Source: an uncultured Bacteroidales bacterium (GTDB taxonomy: Bacteria > Bacteroidota > Bacteroidia > Bacteroidales > Tenuifilaceae). Taken from it: DNA of 64,000 nt. Made by a program: the position numbers and the translations under genes. The notes under the pieces were generated by a model, which saw only the letters and a list, made by a program, of their open reading frames with translations, was not told the origin of the DNA and searched no databases. The stretch spans positions 20,949 to 84,948 of the forward strand of contig CALBBQ010000028.1 of assembly GCA_937926785.1 (NCBI GenBank), read 5' to 3'. Of this stretch, positions 8,476-17,130 are shown one piece after another. Each line of letters starts with the position of its first letter. Positions within the stretch are counted from its first letter, which is position 1.

Positions 8476-10067
8476 TACATTTGCTCGTCAGTTAAACTCT
8501 CAACTTTTGGGGCGATTTGGGCTAATGCGCGAATAATGTCCTCCTCCGGTTCAATAAAGTTCATATCGCCCCAAAAGTTGGCATCATACTCAAAGTTCTG
8601 GTCGGCAAATACTATGTTTGTTTTCATAGCCTCACGACGTGAAAATCGTTTAACCTCATTGGTTTCCACCTGAACCCCAACATACTCGAAAAACAAAGCA
8701 TAGTGATCAGGGAAAGGCCAGTAGCGGGTACCAACCCGCAGTTCAATTTCCCCCCTAATATGCTTTGGATACCACCTACCATCGAGGTTTTGATACTTTA
8801 CCCAGTACTTTACCTTTTCGGGAGTTACCCGAACGCCTCGCCCTTTCCTAACAACCAGCCGACTGGCGGTTTTGTTTACCATCATGGGATTTATCTCAAA
8901 CTCAGCGGCAATAATTGCGAGGGTTTCGGCATCAATGTATATGTTACCCGAAAAAAGAGGTTCAGTAATACCTGGTTTTTGTTCAAAACCTATAACATAA
9001 GCTGTTCTGTCGTCAAAAATAACGATATCGTTTTTATTGTAGTTATAGTACTCGGAGAACTGTGGGTCAAGAAAATCGGGTAGATTTTTCATAATATCAA
9101 GTTCCAGGGTGCCACGAACCCCAGCCTGCAGCTTAACATCGAGAGTATCGGACCGGTTGGACCTTTCCATTTTCCGGGAGCGGATGAGCTTTACCTGGTC
9201 GTAATCGGGTCCTAGCTCATAGGTTGATTTAAATAGCTTGACAATGGCCTCGGAATAGCTTAGCAAGGAGCGATTACGTTTGACCCCCTCACGGTAAAAT
9301 GCGTTGATGTAGATATCCTGTTGAAAGTAGTTTTGGTTTCTGCGCTCTACTGCTGCAGCCACAGTACCTCGGGCGTCCAGATTTCTGACAAAAACCTCCT
9401 GAATGGGAATATAAGCGGCTTTTATGTATATATTCTGTTCTTTACCCATTAATAGGCCTGCGGGCACTATCTGGGGTGTGTAGCCAATGTGAGAAACAAC
9501 AACACTGGAATCGCGGAAGCCGATAGGAATGCGGAGTGCAAACGTCCCATCCAGGTTGGTAATGGTGCCTAGCGCTAATGATGGTAGGCCAATGGTAGCG
9601 AATGCAATGGGCTGGCCGGTTTCACGATCGACAACTTTCCCGCCAAGCTGAATAAACTCTGACTCTGCCAGGCTAACTTCTGTGGCTTTACTTTCCTTTG
9701 GTTTATACAAAAGGATATGTTTCCCTATCACCCGGTAGCGTATTACACTATCAGCCAGAAGGATATCCAAAAGCCCTTTGAGAGGTTTGCTATTCCAGCT
9801 AATGGCCCTTACCCGCTTGCTACTTTGCACATCGCGGCTATCATAAATAAAGTAACATCCCGCCTTGTCGCCTATCTGGTTAAGGGCTTTGTAAAGGGAT
9901 GTTGGCTTAAGGCTGATGCTAATGTTCTTGTAGAGAAGGCTATCGGGCTCGCCGGCTTTGAGCTGGTAAATACCTTGAATGCACAAAAATATTGCCGTCA
10001 AACAAATACCCAGCCACTTTGGATTAAATGTGGAAATAGAATCATTTGCTGAGGATGATGCTTCCAT
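8472..10067 (-). CDS. STN-domain plus carboxypeptidase-regulatory-like domain protein (no TonB receptor barrel)
   Basis: 531 residues: an N-terminal membrane anchor or long signal sequence (about 18-38), an STN domain (about 48-120) of the kind used by TonB receptors and secretins to contact FecR-type anti-sigma factors, and a CarboxypepD_reg-like beta sandwich (about 143-230, starting GGKVVDRETGQPIAFAT). A roughly 270-residue C-terminal region is shared with the product of 11668-12939 (blocks AFYRE, SDTLDVK/ADTLMVK, FSGNIYID/YSGKLYIN and FWGDMNFIEPEE/YWGEYNTIEPDE). There is no plug or 22-strand barrel. The gene overlaps fecR by 26 bases and is the third gene of the sigma/FecR operon. Confidence 0.75.
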   Translation of the reverse strand: MEASSSANDSISTFNPKWLGICLTAIFLCIQGIYQLKAGEPDSLLYKNISISLKPTSLYKALNQIGDKAGCYFIYDSRDVQSSKRVRAISWNSKPLKGLLDILLADSVIRYRVIGKHILLYKPKESKATEVSLAESEFIQLGGKVVDRETGQPIAFATIGLPSLALGTITNLDGTFALRIPIGFRDSSVVVSHIGYTPQIVPAGLLMGKEQNIYIKAAYIPIQEVFVRNLDARGTVAAAVERRNQNYFQQDIYINAFYREGVKRNRSLLSYSEAIVKLFKSTYELGPDYDQVKLIRSRKMERSNRSDTLDVKLQAGVRGTLELDIMKNLPDFLDPQFSEYYNYNKNDIVIFDDRTAYVIGFEQKPGITEPLFSGNIYIDAETLAIIAAEFEINPMMVNKTASRLVVRKGRGVRVTPEKVKYWVKYQNLDGRWYPKHIRGEIELRVGTRYWPFPDHYALFFEYVGVQVETNEVKRFSRREAMKTNIVFADQNFEYDANFWGDMNFIEPEEDIIRALAQIAPKVESLTDEQMY

Positions 10068-11022
10068 CAGTGCTATAGGTTACTTTGAGGTTGAACGATA
10101 CCGACAGCGTGTTAACAATACTGCTGATATCATTATCAAAGGTAACAGAAATTCGCATTTCTCTAAGCTCATCGCCCTGAACTTTTATGCTGGAACCGTA
10201 CGAGCCGTTTATAACCCTGATGATATCATCAATACGTTCATCCTGGAAGAGTAATATCTGCATGGCAGATTTCACGGTGGTGGGCTGCAGCTGCTTTGCC
10301 GTAATCAGCCTGCTATCTATGGCAAATGCCATTTCGCCTGCATTAACCAGCTTGCTTTCGTTGGTTTCGGTAAGGGTGATTTGAACTCTACCCTCAATAA
10401 CACTAAGATGAACCTCGCTGTTTGACGATTTCAGGTTGAACGATGTACCTACTACTTTTACATGGGCTTTGTTGGTTTCTATTATAAATGGCTGCTTGGG
10501 GTTTCGGGTAACATCAAAGAAAGCCTCACCCGCAAGGCGAACGGTTCTGGTACTCCGCACAAACCGTTTGGGGTACTCCAGCACAGCATCCTGACCAAGA
10601 AAAACCTGCGAACCATCGGGTAACGTGGTAATGATGGTATGGTTTTGGGCCAGGTTAAACACCTTAACCGACTTGGGATTAAAGTAAAGCCATCCTGAAA
10701 CAGCCAGAACTATCAGAAGAGCAAGGGATGCTGCAACACCTATTAGCTTATAGGTTAAATGGTACCCTCCCAGCTTAACTTCCTTTTGATTTTCGGAAAT
10801 TATCCTGCTCTTAAGCTTATCCCAAGCTTTGTTGGCATCAAACTCTATATGGTCGTTTCTTCCTATCATCTTACTGTAAAGTTGCTTGGTAGCGTTATGC
10901 TCACGCCTCCTTGTTCCACTTAGACTGATTATAGCCAGGAACCATAACCTTTCTGCCGGATTCATTTCACCGTTGAGGTACCGGGCTAATTTTATGTTGT
11001 CAATTTCAAGTTTGGTTTTCAT
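10042..11022 (-). CDS. FecR-family anti-sigma factor
   Basis: 326 residues: a cytoplasmic N-terminus (1-85) that should bind the sigma factor, one membrane segment near 86-106 (LIGVAASLALLIVLAVSGW), the periplasmic FecR domain (about 125-225, with the typical LPDGSQVFLG, AFFDVTRNPKQPFII and VVGTSFNL blocks) and a C-terminal DUF4974-type domain (about 255-325). It lies 14 bases after the sigma gene and overlaps the STN-protein gene, so translational coupling is likely. Confidence 0.93.
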   Translation of the reverse strand: MKTKLEIDNIKLARYLNGEMNPAERLWFLAIISLSGTRRREHNATKQLYSKMIGRNDHIEFDANKAWDKLKSRIISENQKEVKLGGYHLTYKLIGVAASLALLIVLAVSGWLYFNPKSVKVFNLAQNHTIITTLPDGSQVFLGQDAVLEYPKRFVRSTRTVRLAGEAFFDVTRNPKQPFIIETNKAHVKVVGTSFNLKSSNSEVHLSVIEGRVQITLTETNESKLVNAGEMAFAIDSRLITAKQLQPTTVKSAMQILLFQDERIDDIIRVINGSYGSSIKVQGDELREMRISVTFDNDISSIVNTLSVSFNLKVTYSTDGSIILSK

Positions 11023-11036
11023 GGCTAATATCTTTT

Positions 11037-11573
11037 TTACTTACCGCTAAAACCTGCGTGGGCGAGGTTTGTCCTGAAGGCCAGCAGAGCCTTTCCCATA
11101 TCGGACTCCACCGTTTTTACAGAAACCTTAAGTAGCTCTGCAATTTCTTTATACTTGAGCCCATTAACCCGGTTTAGCAAAAAAACTTGCCTGCATCTAT
11201 CGGGCAGCTCTTCAAGGGTTTTTTCAACCAGCTCAGCCATTTCGTTACCATTAAAAATTTGTTCAGGGGAATCGAAAAAGGCTGATATGCGGCTATGCTC
11301 ACGATACTGCTCTTCCACTTTTTTATGCTGAAGAAATCGTACTGCACGGTTGCGAATCGACCTGAACAGGTATGATTTCAAAGAAATCCTGATGCTAAGT
11401 CGATTTCTATTATTCCAGTAGCTGTAAAAAAACTCCTGAACTATTTCTTCGGCCTGGTCGGCATCGCGCACAATAGAGTAGGCATACCGACACAGTGGTG
11501 CATAGTACTCCTTGAACAGCCTTTCAAATCGCTCTATATCAGAATGATATGTATTGTTATCAGAAAGCGGCAT
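11037..11573 (-). CDS. ECF RNA polymerase sigma factor (Bacteroidetes expansion type)
   Basis: 178 residues. Region 2 lies at about 15-85 (YAPLCRYAYSIVRDADQAEEIVQEFF). Region 4 lies at about 118-172 with the helix-turn-helix YKEIAELLKVSVKTVESDM. There is no region 3, as in ECF factors. It heads the sigma-FecR-STN operon. By analogy with FecI/FecR it should be held by the downstream FecR protein and released when the STN protein signals. The regulon is unknown, but the paralogue at 11668-12939 is a natural candidate target. Confidence 0.94.
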   Translation of the reverse strand: MPLSDNNTYHSDIERFERLFKEYYAPLCRYAYSIVRDADQAEEIVQEFFYSYWNNRNRLSIRISLKSYLFRSIRNRAVRFLQHKKVEEQYREHSRISAFFDSPEQIFNGNEMAELVEKTLEELPDRCRQVFLLNRVNGLKYKEIAELLKVSVKTVESDMGKALLAFRTNLAHAGFSGK

Positions 11574-11624
11574 CGGAGCAAAAAAAGTGTTGGTTCAACA
11601 AAGGTAGTAAAAGATAAAGATGAA

Positions 11625-11660
11625 GAAAGGCAAGGGAGGGTTCTCCACCCCTTGCCTTTA
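11625..11660 (-). terminator. Hairpin terminator after the 11668-12939 gene
   Basis: GGCAAGGG (11629-11636) and CCCTTGCC (11649-11656) form an 8-bp stem. In the minus direction the hairpin is followed by TTTCTTC. It separates this gene from the sigma-FecR operon. Confidence 0.7.
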
Positions 11661-11667
11661 CCATTCC

Positions 11668-12939
11668 TCACTGTTTCCTGAACCTCCTGTTAAACTTGTT
11701 TATAGCCGATTGAATTGACTCGTCGGGTTCGATGGTGTTGTATTCTCCCCAGTAATTCTCGTCGAAGTACTCGTTAACCTTGTCGGCAAGTACCAGATTC
11801 GGTTTAAACGACTCCTTGAAGGATATCTTGTTCACGTTATCGAAGTTACGTTCGGTAATAGCCATTTCTGACATGATGGTGAAGTAGGTTTTAAAGATGC
11901 GTTTCCGCCAATCGGCCCTGAACTTAATCTCGCTACGCATATAGTTAAGGTAATACTTGTTATCAACCTTTTTGTAAGTTACCAGGTAGTTGGTACCGGT
12001 GGGTTCAAATATCAATCCGGCCGGTTTCTTACGAACAAAAACCTGAGCAGCTTTTTGCGGGTCGCTGATATCCATGCTGAACTCCGCCATGGTAACGGCA
12101 AGCGTTTCAACATTGATGTAAAGTTTCCCGGAGTACAAAGGGAACTCGGCAGTGGTGCGCGGTTTAAAGTTGATGATGTAGTTTGCTTCGTTATCGATAT
12201 TTACCACATCGGCCACCACGTAATCATAGTAGTCCATGTCTTCCTTGTTCAGCAACAAGTCGGGGTACTTGATTACATCAAGGTAGAGCGAAACATGCGG
12301 ACCGCCTTGCATTTTCACCATCAGGGTATCGGCTTTTTTTACGTTATCGCCACGGCGACCCTTCAAAATTTTAACCTTATCGGTTTCAATGGTGTACCTG
12401 TAGGGAGCCTTATATATTTCGGCTACGGCTTCCGCGATGGAGATATAGTCGCGACGCTGCTTAATGGTCTCGCGGTAAAAAGCGGTTAAGCTAACCGGAT
12501 TCTCACTATAGTTTTTATCCACGTTGCCTATGGCTCCCTCCACAATCTTGCGGGCGTCGAGCGGGCGAACCACTATGGCTTGTATCTCAAGCGATGCAGG
12601 ATCAATCAGGTACTCTTTACCTTTACCGCTGGTTCCATTCACAATCGGAAACCTTCTGTTCTGGTATCCAAGATGTGATATCTCAAACTCTGTTGATAGA
12701 ACAGTTTTGGGAACCTTCAGGGTAAACTCTCCGTCGGAGTTTGCCACTGTACCGATGGTAGTTCCAGGAACCGTTATGGTGGCAAAAACCACCCGTTCCT
12801 TGGTTTTTGAATCTTTTACAACGCCGTTAACCAAATTGTAGTTAACCTCCTGGGCTATCAGGTTTGCTGAGAAAAGCATGGCTGCCAGCGCCATACTATA
12901 CCTCAGACTTTTCCGAATATTTCCCGTGTTTGCTTTCAT
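11668..12939 (-). CDS. Carboxypeptidase-regulatory-like domain protein, paralogue of the STN protein
   Basis: 423 residues from the ATG at 12939, which gives a clean signal peptide ending near LIAQ (about residue 29). An upstream in-frame start at 13023 would bury that signal and is rejected. A CarboxypepD_reg-like sandwich (about 35-125, GVVKDSKTKERVVFATIT) is followed by the same C-terminal region as the 8472-10067 product, but there is no STN domain. It is probably periplasmic or outer-membrane associated. Its function is unknown; such proteins are sometimes annotated DUF5686/TonB-less family. Confidence 0.75.
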   Translation of the reverse strand: MKANTGNIRKSLRYSMALAAMLFSANLIAQEVNYNLVNGVVKDSKTKERVVFATITVPGTTIGTVANSDGEFTLKVPKTVLSTEFEISHLGYQNRRFPIVNGTSGKGKEYLIDPASLEIQAIVVRPLDARKIVEGAIGNVDKNYSENPVSLTAFYRETIKQRRDYISIAEAVAEIYKAPYRYTIETDKVKILKGRRGDNVKKADTLMVKMQGGPHVSLYLDVIKYPDLLLNKEDMDYYDYVVADVVNIDNEANYIINFKPRTTAEFPLYSGKLYINVETLAVTMAEFSMDISDPQKAAQVFVRKKPAGLIFEPTGTNYLVTYKKVDNKYYLNYMRSEIKFRADWRKRIFKTYFTIMSEMAITERNFDNVNKISFKESFKPNLVLADKVNEYFDENYWGEYNTIEPDESIQSAINKFNRRFRKQ

Positions 12940-13413
12940 GGCTGTGTTTTTTATCGGGTTAAACATTATAAACCATATCTTGTTTACCTTGATGATACAT
13001 GAAACAGTATTTACCCTATGCAAAAAGTTGAGTTCATATGATAAAACGCTTTTTTGGGCTCAATACATACATTAATGCACAACGCACCCCCTTTCGGCTC
13101 AAAAACAAGTTTCTCCTTAAAGTATCAGCACCCATGGTATATATCACAAATCATCTGCTCAAATTTAAGCCAGAGGGGTTCCCGTATAGGTACCATACTT
13201 CAATTGCTCAATAATTATTATGATATAAAACGTACAAGAGGCAAGAACCCTAATTTTCTGGTAAATTTTTTATGTTTGATTATTTTTTACTACATTTGCA
13301 CTATCGAAAAGAGGAAAATTCTTCCGCAATCGCAATCTGTTTTTTTCATTTTTACAGTTTTGAACTTATCAACTTTTCTTTAAGAGATTCTCACATTTTC
13401 ATAACCATTAACT
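12940..13413. promoter_or_regulatory. Divergent intergenic region upstream of rho
   Basis: 474 bases between two divergent genes, AT-rich. TACATTTG at 13291-13298 matches the Bacteroidota -7 element and would start a leader of about 110 bases before rho. No good TTG element sits at the ideal distance. A plus-strand open frame at 13054-13383 has no protein-like composition. Nothing else recognised. Confidence 0.4.
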
Positions 13414-15273
13414 ATGTACGACATTCTTGAACTTAACAAAAAGTTATTACCCGAACTCAGGGAAATAGCCAAATCACTAAACATTAAGCGAACCGAGAGC
13501 CTGAAAAAGCAGGAGCTTATCTACAAAATTCTCGACCAGCAGGCCATAAATGCCTCTATCTCCGAAGGTGAGGAGAAGATGAGCAAAAACCGCAACGACA
13601 GGCGTAACGATAAACGAAAAGATTTCCAGAAGCAAGACAAACCCCGTCAAAATAAAGTAACACAATCCGAGAGCCAAGCAGCCATTCCGGTTGAGCACGA
13701 ACAAAAGACCGGCATTGCCGAGGCTACTGCCGAAGCAACAGGAACACCCTCCGCCGACACCCCTGAAAACCAGCAGCAACTCGATAAAGGAAAACGGAAA
13801 CGAATCATCCGGGCAAAGGATATCCGTAGAGAATATACCGCAACCCCCGACCAAAAAACAAGCCCAGAAAAAGCAGAACGTTTGCCCGAAACGCCTAAGA
13901 AGGCTGAACGCGCTGTCATATTACCCGAACTCGATGTAGAGCCCTTGTCTGAACCCGAATTATTGCAGGAAGATGCTGACGAGGAGGTTCAAGTGGCCGT
14001 TGAAATGCCTCCTGTTCAGCAGGATGCCGTTGCCGATTCAACCAAGCCAGTTCCTGAAGCGGAAGTTAACCCTGAGCCCATTCGTGAAGAAGCTGCACCG
14101 ATGCAGCGCCCCAACCAGGAACGCAGGCCGGGCAGTGAGCGGTTCGATTTTGATGGAATTGTTACCACAACCGGGGTTCTGGAAATCATGCCCGATGGCT
14201 ATGGATTCCTTCGCTCCTCAGACTACAACTACCTGAGCTCGCCCGATGATGTGTATGTTTCGCAGTCGCAGATAAAGCTCTTTGGCTTAAAAACCGGCGA
14301 CACGGTAACCGGTACCATTCGCCCACCCAAAGAGGGCGAAAAATACTTCCCTCTGATAAAGGTAATAGAGATTAATGGCCGTGATCCAGAATTTATCCGC
14401 GACCGCGTACCCTTCGATTACCTTACGCCGTTGTTCCCCAATGAGAAATTCAAGCTCATAGGCAATGGTATGAACCTGCTCTCGGCTCGTATTGTCGATA
14501 TGTTTTCGCCAATTGGCAAAGGACAGCGCGGGTTGATTGTGGCGCAACCTAAAACCGGTAAAACCATTCTACTAAAGGATATAGCCAACTCCATAGCGGC
14601 AAACCATCCTGAGGTGTACATGATTGTGCTCCTTATTGATGAACGCCCCGAGGAGGTTACCGACATGGCCCGCAGCGTGAACGCCGAGGTTATCGCCTCC
14701 ACATTCGATGAGCCAGCCGAACGGCATGTAAGGGTGGCCAACATTGTACTGGAAAAAGCGAAACGGCTGGTAGAGTGTGGCCACGATGTGGTAATACTGC
14801 TCGATTCCATTACCCGTTTAGCCCGTGCGTTCAACACCGTGCAGCCCGCATCGGGCAAGGTTCTTTCGGGAGGTGTAGATGCCAACGCGCTTCAGAAACC
14901 CAAACGTTTCTTTGGTGCCGCACGCAACATTGAAAATGGCGGATCGCTCACCATACTGGCCACCGCCCTAACCGAAACCGGCAGCAAAATGGACGATGTT
15001 ATCTTTGAGGAGTTCAAGGGTACCGGCAACATGGAGCTGCAGCTCGACCGCAAACTGGCCAACAAACGTGTCTTCCCTGCAGTGGATATCATGGCATCGA
15101 GCACCCGGCGCGAAGACCTGCTCCTCGACAAGGAAGTGCTACAGAAGATATGGATTCTCCGCAACTACCTCACCGATATGAATTCGGTTGAGGCCATGGA
15201 GTTCCTCCGCGATAGGCTGGTGAAAACCGCCACCAACGAGGAGTTCCTCTGGAGCATGAACAGCGATTTTTAA
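13414..15273 (+). CDS. rho: Transcription termination factor Rho with long disordered insert
   Basis: 619 residues against about 420 in E. coli. The Rho_N helix bundle (1-47) is followed by about 195 residues (48-243) of low-complexity, charged and Pro/Glu/Lys-rich sequence. Then come the RNA-binding cold-shock-like domain (FDFDGIV... from about 243) and the hexameric RecA-type ATPase, with P-loop PKTGKT in the GQRGLIVAQ context, Walker [11 protein letters not shown] and the [10 protein letters not shown]-loop region. The extra length is an insert between two conserved domains, not a fusion. The gene is monocistronic and ends at a strong hairpin. Confidence 0.97.
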   Translation: MYDILELNKKLLPELREIAKSLNIKRTESLKKQELIYKILDQQAINASISEGEEKMSKNRNDRRNDKRKDFQKQDKPRQNKVTQSESQAAIPVEHEQKTGIAEATAEATGTPSADTPENQQQLDKGKRKRIIRAKDIRREYTATPDQKTSPEKAERLPETPKKAERAVILPELDVEPLSEPELLQEDADEEVQVAVEMPPVQQDAVADSTKPVPEAEVNPEPIREEAAPMQRPNQERRPGSERFDFDGIVTTTGVLEIMPDGYGFLRSSDYNYLSSPDDVYVSQSQIKLFGLKTGDTVTGTIRPPKEGEKYFPLIKVIEINGRDPEFIRDRVPFDYLTPLFPNEKFKLIGNGMNLLSARIVDMFSPIGKGQRGLIVAQPKTGKTILLKDIANSIAANHPEVYMIVLLIDERPEEVTDMARSVNAEVIASTFDEPAERHVRVANIVLEKAKRLVECGHDVVILLDSITRLARAFNTVQPASGKVLSGGVDANALQKPKRFFGAARNIENGGSLTILATALTETGSKMDDVIFEEFKGTGNMELQLDRKLANKRVFPAVDIMASSTRREDLLLDKEVLQKIWILRNYLTDMNSVEAMEFLRDRLVKTATNEEFLWSMNSDF

Positions 15274-15295
15274 AACTTCTCTCAATAACCAACCT

Positions 15296-15322
15296 AAGGC
15301 CTTCAGAAGTGAAGGCCTTTTT
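15296..15322 (+). terminator. Rho-independent terminator after rho
   Basis: AAGGCCTTC (15296-15304) and GAAGGCCTT (15311-15319) form a perfect 9-bp stem with an AGAAGT loop, followed by a T run. The IS30 relic breaks off a few bases beyond this point. Confidence 0.88.
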
Positions 15323-15326
15323 GATT

Positions 15327-15559
15327 AGCCTCTCGGGTAATGGTACTCTTGTTAACCCCAATAACCCTGATTATCTCAATTCTATTGTAACCGCTTTCCA
15401 ACATCTGCGAAATAGAGTACCTTTGCTCTTGTGTTAAGTGTTCCACCTTGCAACTTCTTTCCGGGAAGATCTTAGAGGCGAAGATAGCCACTTAACCCTT
15501 ATCTACGAAGAGGAGATGATGGGTCCTTTCCCGTGCGTTCTTGAAAAGAAGTTTTTTCT
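15327..15559 (-). mobile_element. Truncated left end of an IS30-family element
   Basis: On the minus strand this region repeats the left end of the IS copy at 63641-64000. Shared blocks include AGAAAAAACT, TTCAAGAACGC, GGGTTAAGTGGCTATCTTCG and the transposase start with its helix-turn-helix (HLTQEQRY, then IRVIGVNKSTIT, residues of the HTH_38 domain). It stops abruptly after the ACCCGAGAG segment, next to the rho terminator. Only about 35 codons of the roughly 300-codon transposase remain. Unlike the 3' copy, the reading frame here is uninterrupted (an AATAGAATT stretch instead of the A8 run). Confidence 0.85.
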
Positions 15560-15748
15560 ATCGCAATTTACCAAAAAGTTGCATTTACAATGAAAATATA
15601 AGTCACCTTTAAATTTTTGTTTCTTAAATTCTTCAGGTGATTTCTTTAGTTCATTAGCATTCAGGTCAGGATTGCTTTCTATGGTTTTTTTGACAAATTC
15701 GTCAATCGTTATTTTAAGAAAATCTCTTTTCTTTGGTTCAAAAATCAT
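15503..15748 (-). pseudogene. Small ORF whose C-terminus is replaced by IS30 left-end sequence
   Basis: 81 codons from an ATG at 15748. Residues 1-63 (MIFEPKKRDFLKITIDEF..., ending in a Cys-rich HCKCNFLVNC) are encoded by unique DNA. From about residue 64 (RKNFFSRTHGKG...) the codons lie inside the IS30 left end, shown by homology to 63641-63700. The native 3' end is therefore lost. It overlaps the end of the upstream gene by 11 bases, which suggests translational coupling. The pattern of closely spaced cysteines could bind zinc. No family recognised. Confidence 0.6.
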
Positions 15749-16043
15749 AATGTCTTTTCTTGATTGGTATTAGTTTAACTTTCGCAATATTATCTAAAAT
15801 TTTATCAAGTGTTTTATTTAGTTTCGCTTTATCTGGAATTTCTCCAAAAAAAATATCCATTAAGTCTTCGCTATCTGCATTTTTGAGTTTGGATATTAAA
15901 ATTTCAGATTTCTCGATAAAGGAAATTTCGTCAATGCAGTTATAAGATAGCAATCCAAATTGTAATGTTAAGTCGTGATTAAATTTCTCGGCTTCAATTA
16001 TTATTGCTTTATAAACTTCTCTCGATAAATCGTCCGTATCCAT
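15738..16043 (-). CDS. Small hypothetical protein in accessory region
   Basis: 101 residues, largely predicted helix (SREVYKAIIIEAEKF, then EKSEILISKLKNADSEDLMD and LNKTLDKILDNIAKVKLIP). There is no signal peptide or membrane segment. The ATG at 16043 lies 23 bases after an attC-like hairpin, and the gene overlaps the next small ORF by 11 bases. The AT content is visibly higher than in the flanking housekeeping genes. A two-gene cassette such as a toxin/antitoxin pair is conceivable, but no family was recognised. Confidence 0.6.
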   Translation of the reverse strand: MDTDDLSREVYKAIIIEAEKFNHDLTLQFGLLSYNCIDEISFIEKSEILISKLKNADSEDLMDIFFGEIPDKAKLNKTLDKILDNIAKVKLIPIKKRHYDF

Positions 16044-16065
16044 TATTTCTGTCTTTTTGCCTTGT

Positions 16066-16130
16066 TGCTAACGTTTGGCGGTTCAAATTGCAGGGGAGTA
16101 AACCGCCAGCGTCCTTATCCGCCGTTAAAA
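16066..16130 (-). repeat. attC-like imperfect palindrome
   Basis: The outer arms TAACG (16069-16073) and CGTTA (16123-16127) pair. Beside them GGCGG (16077-16081) pairs with CCGCC (16119-16123), leaving three unpaired T bases on one arm only. A competing inner stem GGCGGTT (16077-16083)/AACCGCC (16101-16107) encloses a 17-base loop. On the minus strand the unit ends in GTTAGC, as integron attC R' boxes do, but the GTTRRRY consensus is not fully met. No integrase gene is present in the window. Confidence 0.4.
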
Positions 16131-16468
16131 ACAAAGTTAAAAGTAGTAAAAAAATCCGCATCTGCAACATCAACCGCAGTAATTTTAACCGTGTGTTGGC
16201 TGTAGTGTTTGAAAAGCGGCTTGGCGCGACGCTTGCTGCCTTTTTCCCTAATTTCTCTGAGACCTTGCAAGTGTTGTGACACGTTACCGAAAGGAATCCA
16301 AACGGCGTAGAAACCCATACCAATAAACGAATCCTCGTTTTTGTCAGGCGTTTCCGCTTTGATTTCAGGAACTGACGAGTATTTAACCGTTTCCTCACTT
16401 ATAAACAGCCCTAGGTACGAACAGCCACGCTTGGCTTGTAGCGTGGCGCAACGCTTGCGTACCTCCAC
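16115..16468 (-). CDS. Doubtful small ORF ending inside the attC-like repeat
   Basis: 117 codons. The central part (VKYSSVPEIKAETPDKNED, then GMGFYAVWIPFGNVSQHLQ) looks like real protein. The last 35 or so codons run through the repeat-like stretch at 16115-16215, and the stop codon lies in the hairpin arm. Cassette genes in integrons often end this way, but the tail may equally be non-coding. A competing minus-strand frame (16009-16398) has arginine/leucine-rich, protein-unlike composition. No family recognised. Confidence 0.3.
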   Translation of the reverse strand: MEVRKRCATLQAKRGCSYLGLFISEETVKYSSVPEIKAETPDKNEDSFIGMGFYAVWIPFGNVSQHLQGLREIREKGSKRRAKPLFKHYSQHTVKITAVDVADADFFTTFNFVFNGG

Positions 16469-16680
16469 GTTACTGGCAAGCGGCGTGACAAGGCGGGTTG
16501 GCGAAACAGCTCAGCCGCTAGACCGCAAAATCACTTTTCGGGGCTTGATTTCAGCCGGTAGGTGGCCAGGATGGTTGTAAATCGTGATAATCCCCAAAAC
16601 AAAAATGCCGATAGCATCGGCAAGCTAGGTAATCAACAGTAAACTCAAATGAAATGAATCAACATTACAGCCAACTAGTT

Positions 16681-16735
16681 TATAACCGTACCAAAAGTAA
16701 ATATTTACATACCATTCTGGGTGTATAACCGTACC
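16681..16735 (+). repeat. Two direct copies of TATAACCGTACC
   Basis: The 12-base word occurs at 16681-16692 and again at 16724-16735, 43 bases apart, which is about four helical turns. A GTTTACT/AGTAAAC hairpin follows at 16745-16764. This could be a regulator binding site, but it is more than 500 bases from the next gene. Confidence 0.5.
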
Positions 16736-17000
16736 TTTGGTTGGGTTTACTTTCGATAGTAAACATAAAAAATTTTCACTAATCATCAAACGGACTTTTA
16801 ATTTTTTAGTAAGCTGTTCTTCGATACTGGATGAATATTGCTATTGTCCTAATACCCCTGTGCCCGAGCTGCTCAAGTGAATATTTCAGTTTACCGGGGC
16901 ATGAATGGGAAAGCCGTAACCCTTATGTAGTCAGGGGGTTGGCAATACAAGCTTTGCGCATATTGCCAACCACCAACCAATAACGACCAGTGAACCTTCC

Positions 17001-17130
17001 GTCCCAGTCATGGTGAGGGGTGTTGAACCATGACCACACGCTTTTCTCGTTTCTGCGCTGTCGGGCTGAGCGTAGTCGAAGCATCTCCCCCTTTCACCCC
17101 TCGACTCCGCTCGGGGTGACAAATGCGTAG
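17001..17130 (+). repeat. Dispersed intergenic repeat, copy A
   Basis: Contains GTCCCAGTCATGGTGAG, GCTGAGCGTAGTCGAAGCATCTC and CCTCGACTCCGCTCGGGGTGAC. These modules recur at 21891-22275 and 29110-29356, and in inverted orientation at 57119-57320. Confidence 0.85.

Noticed and set aside
13054..13383. 109-codon plus-strand frame upstream of rho
   Set aside because: Composition is not protein-like, it lies in an AT-rich divergent control region, and it overlaps the likely rho promoter.
16606..16622. Hairpin TGCCGAT/ATCGGCA with T-rich minus-strand tail, terminator-like
   Set aside because: No minus-strand gene lies upstream of it in the reading direction, so I do not call it a terminator; it may be a relic.
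16931..17122. Minus-strand frame of 63 codons
   Set aside because: It is entirely within dispersed repeat copy A and appears only because of repeat sequence.
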